NCBI GenBank assembly: GCA_013368315.1
Contig: JAACJM010000114.1
Coordinates: 62,001-126,000 of the forward strand
DNA: 64,000 nucleotides
Direction: 5' to 3'
Origin: Tetrapyrgos nigripes
Taxonomy: Eukaryota; Basidiomycota; Agaricomycetes; Agaricales; Campanellaceae
The translations under genes were made by a program, and so were the position numbers. The notes under the pieces are model-generated. The model was not told where the DNA came from and searched no databases. It saw only the letters and a program-made list of their open reading frames with translations. Within the stretch, counting starts at the first letter, position 1. Each line of letters begins with the position of its first letter. Positions 11,197 through 22,122 of this stretch are shown one piece after another.

Positions 11197-13584
11197 TCAA
11201 AGAGGAAAAACAAGTTCTGCTGGTACTGTCCATGGCTTGTGCTCTTTTCTCTCCAACTCATGAATAACATAGCGGTTACGACGCTTGATCATTTCATCCA
11301 AATAGAAATTATACCTTGTTACCTCCATGTTCCGAAGAACAGCTATGTATCCACCCAGCCAGACATTTGTTTGTTCACATATTGAGGTATTGAAAGTCCA
11401 CTTGCCATCTGACGTACGCATTTCCGGGAATGCCGCTGGGTTACAGAATGCCTGGCAAAAATCATCGGATTGTTTATGTTTGGAACGGAAATGAAAGATG
11501 TCAACTGGTTGAGCAGTATCTTTAAAGTGTGTGTCACCAATAGCTGCTTGATGCTTCATCAGTTGGCAGTTATTGTCGAAGATCAAGAACTCCGGAGTGG
11601 ATTGTGGCGTTGGAAAAGTGGCTTTGAGAAAACCCTGGCAAATTGAAGAAGTCAGAAATGGTATCACGTATCAAATAGTGTTACTCACATTTACACCCGA
11701 GACTGCTTCAGATCCAAAGAAAGTAGCTCTCGACATGACCACACCACAGGTTCGCATAGCTAACTGCTCGTTATGAGTATGACATTGGCCAAAAAGAGCC
11801 TTCAATTTCTGATTGCCCATTTCACTTTTCCCCTCACACTCCTCTTCCTCGTGAGTCACCTGAGCCTCTAAAGACACCGAGTTATCGGGAACAGCAACAC
11901 CAGCCTTCTTCAAACGAGCCTTGAGTTGAAAAAAGGCTTGGCCTCGAATATAGTAGGACTCCTCGAGGGGCCGATGTTCGTTGCAGGTTTGGAAACCTTT
12001 GTCATGATCCACATTACAATCGACTACCGCACACTTCTTGCCAATGGACATCATATGGACAGAACAGAAGCGATCGGCATGGCTTGCAAGAGGAACCTGG
12101 CAGTCGTGAACTGCACAGCAAGGATGTCCAATGGTAATTCCATCACAAACTGCGGCTTGAAGCTTACCTACATTTAATTCAGTTGTTAGTATGGTACATT
12201 GTAATTGGCCGGTTGAGACATACGCTGTACTCCATTTTCATCTTCATAAACCTTGAAGCATAGATCGCAAGCATGTAAGTACTGCTCTTGCCCCACTCCT
12301 TCCATTAACTTGTTTCGCAGTGCAAGTTCATCACGGAGGCGCATACGATGAGACTTCTCATCATGGGGAAGAATCAATACAGCTGAGCGCTCAGCCTTGT
12401 GGAGGAGGAGAGAGTACAGAAAAAACCCATTTAGAACATCTTCTGGCCGAAGACGAGCTGAGACTGGCCAAGTATCCGGCACCTGGGAGAACAGCAACAG
12501 CGCAGCACCTGGGAATGCTAATGGGTTGTTTTTGATGTACTGGCGAGAAGTTGCCAAGCTCCAGTCATAAATCCTTGAGCAGTTGCCTGCTGAGAGCCTA
12601 TAGATGAGATTTAAGTCACCAGATCAGCATACAAAGTCTATAAAATGAGTACACAAAGACGAGTATCTCACCACCCAAAGACTTTCTGATTACAGAATAG
12701 TTCAAGCACAGCAGACTCAATAAAGAAGTCTCGAGATACTTGGAGAACCTCTGGAACACTGCCATAATACGTTCGAGTTGAGCTTCCTTTGTGCACCCGG
12801 TAATTGGGGTAGTATCGTGAATAACAGCCTGTTCCGATATCATGAGAATCAAGGACCGAGTATAATTCGGAACTACTCTACCACGACAATACAAAGAAGT
12901 AGTATATATAGGTAAGACACCATCCTTCAAAGTGAAGAGAGTGGCCTTGTAGGTAGATGGCTCGCATAGATTGAACTCTCGTTCACTATTGAGAATGTGA
13001 TGGCGGCAAGTGGAGACTTGGCAAGTATGGACAGGAGGATACAGATGCCTATAAGCTATTCTATGTCAGAGAGATAATAAGGGAAGGGAAGATAGTAATA
13101 AAGACTCACAAGTATCCCACTGCAGCGCATGCACATTAAACAACCTGATCTCCTCCTCTGACGCAGCAATAGGGCCATGCTGCCAAACAACAACCTTCAG
13201 TGCATTCCACAACTCATTCACCACATCCTCAGAAGCATCGAGACAGGCGGAAATGATCTTCACAACTCGCGAAGAAAGAGAATCCGGAGGAGAGGAGACG
13301 GTACGCCGATCAAGCTGTAAAGTCGGTTTCGCAAGGCAACAGAGTCGAACAAATGATAAAATGAGCGAAAAATCGAAAGAAAGGCAAGTGGTAGCATCCT
13401 GGAGCGCTGAAAGTGCTTGACCGAGGCACTGTGCCATGAGCGTAGAGCAGAAGAAATGACAAGTATGATGCTTACATAACGCTGATTCTGTAACGTTGGT
13501 TTGCACACAGACATTCCCTAAGCTACATAGATATAGCGATTCCACTAATAGTAAACCTGCAATGTTTTTTGGGACCGGTTGCAT
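11197..13584 (-). CDS. KDZ transposase-associated protein with CxC5/CxC6-like clusters
   Basis: Start is ATG at 13584 (MQPVPKN). Blocks in order: an N-terminal helical region; a CxC5-like block (HLYPPVHTC, FTLKDGVLPIYTTSLYC, then NYT); a middle region with RPEDVLNGFFLYSLL; a CxC6-like cluster (ACDLCFKVYED, CDGITIGHPCCAVHDCQ, HADRFCSVH, CAVVDC, FQTCNEH); then a C-terminal block beginning LIFDNNCQLMKHQ and ending near WTVPAELVFPL. The order and cysteine spacing match proteins described with Kyakuja-Dileera-Zisupton transposons. The C-terminal block is probably the nuclease part; I infer that and did not assign catalytic acids. Several introns of about 50-60 nt interrupt it and I saw no certain break. 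It lies inside the inverted repeats. Confidence 0.75.
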
Positions 13585-13717
13585 ACACAACGCCGTGCAG
13601 AACCAGTGTTTCGCAATACGAGGGCTTTGATACCTAATCTATCACGTCCTGGGACGCCGCACCGCGGCACATATCTAATCTCAATCTTATCTATCCGTCG
13701 GATCAAATTCCACCATC

Positions 13718-13767
13718 AATTCCAGCTGGAATTCCGGCTCCCAGTGAACGAGGTACTCTCGAACGTT
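13718..13767 (-). repeat. Right terminal inverted repeat of the KDZ-type element
   Basis: This is the reverse-complement partner of 7838-7887, of equal length and aligned without gaps. Only about 175 bases separate it from the SNM1 start codon, so the element lies directly against that gene's promoter. Confidence 0.6.
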
Positions 13768-13942
13768 TGACCGCTCCCAAGGAGCTGGTTCGGCTTCCGA
13801 ATATTCCGGAAAAAACGCGTCGCAAGTCACATGACTCGCCGCCTTCTACATACACGCGACAGTCGCGAACACCCTTTGTCAATGCCCTTCATTATTGTCC
13901 TTTCTTGTATTCTTATTTCATAACTTATTACCAACAGGAATT

Positions 13943-16900
13943 ATGCCCGGGCTTGGAACACCCTTCAACTCCTTTATCTTGCCATATCCCATTCGTGTCG
14001 ATGCCTTCACCTCGGTTCCCAATGATGCACCATACCAGCCCAAACTCTATCTTCTTACGCACACCCATTCAGACCACATAACTGGCCTACAGGCCAAATC
14101 GTTCGCTCAGACAGTTGTGTGCTCCGCCGATGCTAAATCCATGCTTTTGAGGCATCAAGCATATGGTGAACGTGCCTTGTCCTCAGCTGGAGTCCGGGCA
14201 GAGCCTCAGAAGACGTACGCTCATTTGAAGAAGGATCCATGGGTCGGTCCAAACAAAGAAATCTGCTATGAGGGAACCAGGGATCTTTTACAGCCCTTGC
14301 GACTGAACGAGAGGACTAGATTCGAGTTGGACGCGAGTGAAGAGGGAGAAGTTTGGATCACTGCATTTGATGCGAATCATTGTCCAGGAAGTGTTATGTA
14401 TGTTTCTTTGGTTTTGATTTCCGTAACGTAAAAGCTGAAATGGCAACAGGTATCTCGTTGAAGGTACAGAAGGAGCAGTTTTGCACACAGGAGACTTTCG
14501 CGCAGAGCCGTGGTTTCTCGAGTCCTTAAAACATAACCCATTTCTCCAACCTTATCTCGCTTCAAATTCACCGAATGAATCAGGATATGAGTTTGGAAAC
14601 GGCGTTTTAAAGACGCTCGAGGCCATCTATCTCGACACGGCCTGCGTCATGCAGACGCATCAAGTTCCTACCAAGGTCAGGATCTGTCATATCAAAGCAC
14701 CACATATTACTCAAGCATTGTATATAGGAAAATGCCACTACCGGTCTCATATCCCTTCTCGCGCTATACCCTCCCACTACCAAATTCTTCATCAATGCAT
14801 GGACATGGGGTTACGAAGACATTCTCAAAGCCATTGTTCGCCATTTCGGATGTCACATCCATCTAGACTCTTATAAATTTGACGTCTTCAGACGCTTGAA
14901 GAACGATCCCTTCCTTTCCAACCTCGGCACAAGGGATGAAAACGCAACTCGGTTTCATTCCTGCGAGAGATTTGAACGGTGTTCACAAGTTGCGCCTGAT
15001 GATGAGGAAGTGGTCTATGTCAATCCGGTCAGCTCGATGACGCCGCAGATGTGGGAGGTTTATTTAGAGGAGACGAAGAACAAGATTTTGGTTGATCCGA
15101 GGAAAGTCAAGAGCTTGGTCAGTTACATTTATACCTCGCTGTCTTCTTAGTTCTGTCTGACCTCTTCATATGAACCCATAGCTCGTCCCCTTATCACGAC
15201 ACTCCCCTCTTTCTGAACTCCAAGCGTTCGTATCCTTATTCCGACCGAAGAGAGTCATTCCCAATGCCCTCGAGCCACCATTGAAAGAAATTGACTGGGC
15301 CGCTATCGACAAAGTTTTCGAGCAATGCTTATGTACCTCTACCTCCTCTTCTAAATCCAAGTTACCAGCAACACCTCAACCTTCCAAGCAGCTTATCAAA
15401 CAAGTTTACCGAGATGAGAAAGAAAAGAGGGAGCTGAGGGAACGGAAACGAGAAGAGCAGAGACGGGCGATGCAAAAGTTGACTGGGAAGCAAAACCCTT
15501 TGAGGCAGGAAGAAAGCGAGAACGAGGATGACGAGGAGGAAGAAGATGTTGCGATTAAAAATATCGTTACTGGCTCTGCTTCCGTTGGTGACGGTAATCC
15601 GAGCAGTGGCGCGGGGCAGGGGCAGAGGAAGGGGACAAAAGCGAGGGAAAAGGAAGAGAAGAGATTTGCGAAAAAGTGGGTTGTTCGGACCGGAGAGGAT
15701 GTCGAAGTATCTGGTCATAGAGCCAGTGCATCGGAGAATGGCAGTAAGAGTAAGAAAGGACGCATGGAACGGCGAATCGGTATTTTGGTGGATTGGCTGG
15801 GTTTGAGAAAGAAGGAGGGATCTTCTTCACCGTGTCGTTCTGGCCAGTTTGGAAATGTCCAGTCGGAACCAGGACCGGGACCCAGAACAGCACAAGTCAC
15901 TACGCCCACATTGCAGTCTGGACGCATGCGTCAAATTGCTTATGATGAGGACGACATTCCTCTACCTTGTAACTGGCGAAGTCGGTGTACAGAGCCTAGC
16001 ACGCCGGAAGCTAATAGGAGGGATGTAGATGAAAGAGATTATGAGTGGCTCAGCGGTGGACGAACTCGAAGGGAAAACCAACGAGAAGGACCTTCATCAT
16101 CTACGACCAAGACAGTCACTCGTTCACCAGTTTCACCAGCCGGGCCCTTGAAGCCCAAGCCTTCGACTTCGACTTACACGTCTCATCAACAGCATCCCAT
16201 CCTCATCCCAAGTCCCAACCTTCCCCACAAGTCAGCTTTCTCTTCCAAATATCCTATGCCTATGCGTTCCAGTACCCCCCTCCTAGAATCGCAATCCAGT
16301 CAATTATCAAACGATTACGACTCTTGTGATGATGACGAAGAACGAGGACGAACGGCCCACTTTTTGTTCGCTCAAAACCGGGATGAAGATTTCTATGGAT
16401 TTGAAGATGATTCAGGAGCGATAGAATCTCCAGGTCATTCTGCGAAAAGCACTCCTAGACGTGTACGTGATGGTGGTGGCGTATCTTCTACCACATCGAG
16501 CCACAAGATCTCCAAGGGACGAACTCACGCAGAACGCACACACCCTTTGGATCGACGTCTCACGCCCAATTCGTCTCCCGTAACTAGACGACATGATCTA
16601 CCCCTGCCCTCTGATCTTCCTCCGTCTTTTCCTCCATCGATGTCTGCTTCTCCACGACATCGGCACGACACGACAACGAGCTGGCAAACCCGATAGCAGT
16701 GCCCCTTACCCCACAACACCCTTATCAAAGTCGATGAGACCCAAATCCAACTCGGTCACGAAAGGGAAAGGGAAAGGACCTGTGTACATTGATCTGACGA
16801 CACTGTCCTCTTCTCCTGCGTCTCCACAAGGCTACCGTTCTGCTGACCGCGGTCATAGAACTTCTACACTCAATACAGAGCGAGCTAATTCTAATGACCA

Positions 16901-17687
16901 ACAAACACCCAGTGCACGTCCTGCGAAAAGACGGCGGATGGACACAGACACAGACTCGGATTCTAAGAAAACTACTGGCGACCAAAGCAGTATTAGTGTC
17001 ATTCAAGACCGGAGAGCGGCATCCAAGTTCACAGAAGTCCAAAACTTTCTTGACTCTGACGAGAGCCAGCGTGGGGCAAGAATGTATTCGAAACGAAATG
17101 GCAAAGAGAAAGAGACGGAGAAAATGATGGAAACACCCGACACGGTAACTCCTAATTCTCGAGCGTCACAGTGGACACCTATACACGTGCTCGACAAGGC
17201 TGCTACTATCACCACTACTGCAGCACCAGCTCGTCTTCCTCATCAATCTTCTTCAAATGTTGGTTCTCCAGGTTCATCCACACGTAAACGCAAGCACGCT
17301 TTCATTTCCCGCCTCGAATCATACTCTACCCAGCTTCGCATCCAAGAACGAATGGCCCTTGCTGTTCCGAATGAAGCGTCACCTTCATTCGCAGCTGCCA
17401 ACGCCGAGTTGAAAAGGAAGTTTGCTAAAGAGGTTGAAAAGGAGAAGAAGAGGCACGAGTCTATTGACGATATGCTGGCTACCCGGAAACGAGGATTAGA
17501 TGAGTGGGGAAAGACTTTGGAAAGTTTGAATCAAGAGGAGGAGGCGCCGAAAAGACTGGAACGCAGTGAGGGAAGTAGATTGTTGGAAGAGAAATTGAGG
17601 GAGGACGTGCGGCTTGGAAGGAAGGTAGTCATTCCGCAGATGATCTGCACTATGACGGAGAGTCAGATTCTGGAGCGGGATGGATGA
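13943..17687 (+). CDS. SNM1/Artemis-family metallo-beta-lactamase DNA repair nuclease
   Basis: My model is join(13943..14397, 14450..14675, 14728..15117, 15182..16641, 16700..17687), 1172 residues with every phase consistent. The protein begins MPGLGTPFNSF. It has THTHSDHITGL (HxHxDH metal site) near residue 35, DANHCPGSVMYL near 145, and HTGDFRAEPW, the classical SNM1 motifs. The beta-CASP part follows, with LVPLSRHSPLSELQAFV close to the Artemis type. The long C-terminal half is low complexity, acidic and Ser/Pro-rich, with a KRKHAFISRLESY stretch. The family processes interstrand cross-links or hairpin ends in the nucleus. The fourth intron (58 nt) was chosen because it alone joins the two long frames in phase. 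Fragments of this gene lie at 3.9-5.2 kb. Confidence 0.85.
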
Positions 17688-18578
17688 TCTGGCTATCGTT
17701 GTTCGTACTGCGTAGTATATGACTAGACTGACCGATTCTGGATGTACTCTTTGGGTTTCGCTTTCTGATAGACGTCTGACATGATGGGGAGACATGATGA
17801 CGACGGTTGACAGAGATGGTGAAGGAAGGAAGGAACTTATTGTACCAATGTTACTAGGAGTTATCTTCGATCTTCCTAGTGGCAATAATAAAGGAATTTG
17901 AAGCATCACCATCATTTTTACGCAGTGCCTCTATGCCTCTAGTAGTAGTAGAATATTCACATATCCAAATCGGGAAAACTTCTCACATCCATTGGCCGTA
18001 CCGACAGCGCAGACTGCCTCTCTACTTTTCCCCCTCTTGCATCTCCAATTCATCAACAAGAAGTTTTACAGCCTGCCGAAGTCTGGAGAAGACCAGCCAG
18101 ATGATCCAGTGATACAAGATCAACGCAACCGGCAGTTGAACCAAAAGCTCAACTCAGGGCTGACAGGGCGCTCGTCTTGTCTTCTATCTTCTACATCTGA
18201 TGCACCATTGGTCTGCTGGACAGTGAAAGCTTGTTTGGAACCTAGAGAACTCATTTCGGTGTACCAATTGTACGCAACTGCTCTTCAGATGACTGGCAAA
18301 GGTAAACAGCGACGACATGCAATTCCTGTCTTTGATACAGGCTTGCATGAATTTCAACGACAAGATTCGGCACTGCCTCATCACTCTACGATAGCGTTCA
18401 TCGTTGACTCAAGACCGCTCGAGATGGTATAGCAGTGATGGCGTCTAAGAAAATTAAGTAGGAGATGAGCTGCAAAGCTTCTTAAACACCAATCACAATT
18501 GTGAGTCCTGCCATCACTAGCCCACTCTTTGACTGACTTTTTGTCACTTCTGCAGTTATCCAAGAATCTGTTCCAATT
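17688..18578. other. Intergenic stretch without a supported gene
   Basis: Open frames occur, such as 17992-18432 on the plus strand, but they lack an ATG start and recognisable content. A signal-peptide exon for gene C would be expected near 18450-18550 and I could not identify one. A splice acceptor (ending TTCTGCAG) precedes gene C at about 18555. Confidence 0.4.
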
Positions 18579-19727
18579 ATGGTGCTCAGAAATTCTTCTT
18601 ATGACGATCGGGATATCGATCACTTAAAATATTCAGATGGATGGTTCCTTCAAGGTTCTTGGAATGCGTCGAATATAGCTGGCAGTCTCACCGGAACGCT
18701 TGCCTCTGCCAACAACCTCACCGCCAATGTCACCTTCAGTACGTGTATTGATCCTCTCTTGTGTATGTTTCTCAAAGTCTCCTCAGCTTTTCCAGGTCAG
18801 CACTACTGTCAATCTCATGAACTTACAAGCTGAATTGTCTCCAGAAGCAGCTAATGCATTTTACTATTACGGTATCGGACGCTCAGACGGAGGATTGTAC
18901 GCGATATGCTTCGACGATGATTGCAAGCCACCTGCACCGAAATTTACCAGGATAGACGGGCTCAATAGGAGTGATAATGGTGGTAATCCCCCAGTACGTG
19001 CAACTTCCCATTTTTGGAGATGATAATTCTCACTTCTCCTGCACTCATCCAGCACATACTTTTCTCTATCAACTTCGATGATTTCGGAATCCATACCCTA
19101 CTTTTGACCAACCAAAACGATACGCGCGCTGATTCTGGCAAATCAGAAATAACTCTCGACCGCTTTGAAATCCAAATAGAGGATAGCTCTGTACTGCCAT
19201 CATCGACAAGCGTCGTCCAGGCTCCGGCATCAACTAAAGAGTCCTCGCCTCGACTCCCAATAGGCGCCATAGTAGGCATAATTCTGGGAGTCTTGATTGC
19301 TCTGATGGTAGTGATGCTGATGTGCTTGCGTCGGCGGGCTATCAAACATCAGAAACGTAAATTTAGTTCTTTCATGACGATTTTTTTTGCTCTACTAACA
19401 ACCTTCTAATCTGCAGGGAAATACGCATCGTCATTTCTACTCTTCAATCAGCCCTCCGAGAGCTTCCGCCTTGATATCCAAGCATTGTGCAGCGTCACAA
19501 ATGAAGATACGAGAGTGGCGGGTAACCCGAGCCACAGGGCAGCAGTACTAACTGACTCCGAGTCGCGTCCACCGTATCGATCTTTCTTCCTCGAGATGGG
19601 CACCAGGTGGGGAGCAGTCAATGCTGGGTCAGCTGTCTTTGGATCTGGTTCTGAAGCCGGGTATCAGGAAAGTGAAAGCTCCACGTTACCTCCCAACTAC
19701 CATCATGTCTTCAGAGGCAGTAGGTAG
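18579..19727 (+). CDS. Single-pass membrane receptor-like protein C
   Basis: My model is join(18579..18738, 18787..18795, 18845..18993, 19053..19356, 19417..19727), 310 residues, phases consistent. The ectodomain carries many N-x-S/T sites, a FYYYGIGRSDGGLYAIC block and an IHTLLLTNQNDTRAD block. A Ser-rich stalk is followed by one transmembrane helix (IGAIVGIILGVLIALMVVML) and a CLRRR stop-transfer motif. The tail ends TLPPNYHHVF, holding a PPxY motif. No signal peptide is visible at this ATG; it may lie in an unidentified upstream exon. I recognise the architecture as an expanded uncharacterised Agaricomycete family and cannot name a ligand. Confidence 0.65.
18787..18795 (+). other. 9-nt microexon of gene C
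   Basis: CTTTTCCAG lies between a CTCCTCAG acceptor and a GTCAGC donor. Only its inclusion keeps the frame from NVTF to AANAFYYYG. The same 9-nt exon occurs in genes A (3417-3425), B (7180-7188, one base different) and D (21062-21070). Confidence 0.65.
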
Positions 19728-19883
19728 CCTTTGTAAAGGTTACTACTTTACTCTAATAATTTTGTATCATGTACGTTGAGATATTGAGATCCTCTCTTAG
19801 CAGGTGTATTTCTGAATTTTGGTGCACCCTCCTCAGTTCCTATCAAACGCAATACACCGCATAGTCTGTTCAGCAAAAAGATA

Positions 19884-20032
19884 CACTGTGGATATGAGGC
19901 CGTTTACACACTCTGTAAATTAGTTTCACAAACTCTGTGAATCGGTTTGTCGAAATCTGATTGGCTATTATCGATTTGCAAAGGATATGCAATTGTTTCA
20001 CATAGTATCCAAACGGTCTCATGTCCGCAGTG
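19884..20032. mobile_element. 149-bp MITE-like element with CACTG ends
   Basis: The ends read CACTG..CAGTG and form an inverted repeat in which about 28 of the first 36 positions match (22-base core about 19 of 22). The trinucleotide ATA lies directly outside both ends and fits a 3-bp target duplication. There is no coding capacity. Ends and duplication length resemble the CACTA/EnSpm group. The element sits between genes C and D. Confidence 0.5.
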
Positions 20033-20690
20033 ATAGTGGCGTTCAGCTACTATCGAGTAGCGTGAGGTTAGGTATTTTTGAAGTTAAATCCAACGGAGCT
20101 TCGAAATTGAGCTCGGGTACTTTCTGGATACAGATTGCGTCGAAGACATTTGCGGATATTCCTCGTATCATACTTGGAGCTATGCCACTTCCTACTAGGT
20201 TCGAGATCAAGCCATCAGTCTGCGCGCTTTCGAATTCCTGATATTACTGACTTGCTAACTGGACATAGCACTGCATGAACTGATGGCATATAATATTTTT
20301 TTCAATACTAGCAAGCTATAGCCTACAGCGTGGCAACTTCCGCGGCAGGGGATCTATGGACCGGAGTTCTGAGTAGCCTTCGATGGTCTACCGATGTCTC
20401 AAAATCAATGTCGACCTCTCCAGAAAATTCCGAATATCCGGACTAGGAAAGAATCTCCCAGAGTTTTGACAGTTTGTTCCAAGTTGCATTGATTCCGGAT
20501 GCCAAATACTATACATGCACTCTAGTCGCCGCCTCCTCTTGAGCATGATGATCAAGATGCAGGACTTCCCGGAAAGTTGAATGCAGGAAAGGTCAAAAGA
20601 TGATGGAATGAACTTGGGGATCACTGAATTGCCGGACGCGCCGGACGTACTGTAATACAAGGCTGCAGTCCACTTGGCATCCATTATATA
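20033..20690. other. Intergenic stretch without a supported gene
   Basis: I see no convincing gene, RNA or repeat here. The segment from about 20690 onward is the upstream region of gene D and has a near-identical inverted copy beside gene A. Confidence 0.4.
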
Positions 20691-20862
20691 CCAAAGATCC
20701 AGATTGGACGCTCAAAGAACTCGACTGATTCGGTTACCATCTGATGCTTTGGTGATTTTCCTACAAAGGCGCGAAAGGAAGATGATACAAGGATCCTTCG
20801 TTTCCCCCCTCCTTTACTTCGTGGCGCTAGGCGCTGAAGTTTCCTTCCTGACTTTTTGAGGG

Positions 20863-22112
20863 ATGTCGGGATTGAAAAATCTAACTTTTGGAAACGGAAA
20901 CCCGTTTCTGAAGTACACAGGCAAATGGATGAACGGTACTTGGAATACTTCAAATGGCGAGAACGGTACACTACATGCAACCAACGACCTCACAGCCAGA
21001 GTGACGTTTAGTGAGCTCCAAAATATTCCCGATGCGTAGATGCCAGCTCATGTTTTTGCAGCTTTTCCAGGTACGCTCAGTATGGATTTTAAAAGACACC
21101 AGTAGACTTACAGATGCTGTAGTCCCCGCCAACGGATTTTACTACTATGGCATGAAGCGTTCCAATGGAGGGAGATACGGAATCTGCATAGACGATCCCA
21201 TTTGTGACCCTGCCAGTCCGATCGTCATTGATGCATTGGACCGTTCAGACGACGGTCATAACCCTCCTGTTTGTACCCCACCTTTTACTGCGATTTGGAT
21301 TGTCTCACTGACGACGAGCATTGTACTACTAGACTCTTCTTTTCTTCCATAAATTCAACGACTCGGCAGTACACAATATAACCTTGATGAATCTCGAAGA
21401 CTGGCGGGGCCGACCTTTCGGTCACTCGCAACTGGTGGTAGACAAGTTTGAGATCCAAGTGCCAACAACGAATCTCTCAGCTTCTACCTCTTCCTCTACC
21501 CTTTTATCTGTCTCTAAAACACCGGGGACATCCGTTCAATCCACCTTATCTGCACTTTACACCCCTCCTCCTCAGCCTCCCCCATCCCAGTCTGCGCCTG
21601 CAACCACTTCATCAGCACCGCCCAGCTTCACTAACGACGCGTCTCCAACAGGGGGCATCGTAGGAGGCATCATTGGCGCCCTCGCCGCTGTATTAGTTTT
21701 CATGTTTCTTTTCATCCGCAAACGAAACATACGCCGTCATAAACGCAACGTCGAATCCTCTCTCCGTACATATAGTACCGGTCTCAACCTCTCAACTCAT
21801 CACACTAGTGGTTCTCATGAAGTTTCATCATCAAACAGCAGACAACCTGCATCCGGGCCATCTCGCTCACAACAAGGGTACGAGTTTGGATATGGTGTTG
21901 GTATGGGGATTACAGACATGAATAAATGGGATAGGAAGAGTGTCTCTGGGCCTGTCGCGAGAGGGGGATCGTCCACGTCAAAACAGCCGCCAAGTCAGCC
22001 TCGAAGAGGAGTAGATGCTGGACGTGTTTTGGATCCAGGAGACATTGGGACATTACCTCCTGAGTATCGTCAGGTGTTTGACTTACAGCCTGTAAGGAGA
22101 GAGGAGGTGTAA
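20863..22112 (+). CDS. Single-pass membrane receptor-like protein D
   Basis: My model is join(20863..21010, 21062..21070, 21114..21268, 21333..22112), 363 residues, phases consistent. The ectodomain has WMNGTWNTSNGENGT and FYYYGMKRSNGGRYGIC blocks. A Pro/Ser/Thr-rich stalk precedes a helix (GGIVGGIIGALAAVLVFMFL) followed by FIRKRN. The tail has RRGVDAGR and TLPPEYRQVF with a PPxY motif. Just upstream, 20782-20856 encodes a signal-peptide-like stretch (LLYFVALGAEVSFL) in the same frame but separated by an in-frame TGA. Gene A shares that stop, so an unrecognised intron or an old nonsense change is possible. Function is unknown. Confidence 0.6.
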
Positions 22113-22122
22113 GATTATTTGT

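Larger units (their letters stand above)
7838..13767. mobile_element. KDZ-type DNA transposon with two convergent genes
   Basis: Imperfect inverted repeats of 50 bp (about 42 of 50 positions matching) lie at 7838-7887 and 13718-13767. Between them are two convergent genes. One (minus strand) has CxC5/CxC6-type cysteine clusters known from KDZ transposase proteins. The other (plus strand) looks like an alpha-kinase with a GRF-like zinc finger. Both genes read open across their exons, so the element may be young. I could not identify a target-site duplication, so the exact outer ends are uncertain and could lie a few bases further out. Confidence 0.6.

Noticed and set aside
17992..18432. Long plus-strand open frame upstream of gene C
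   Set aside because: It has no ATG start in a sensible position and no family-like content, and its composition looks like non-coding sequence.
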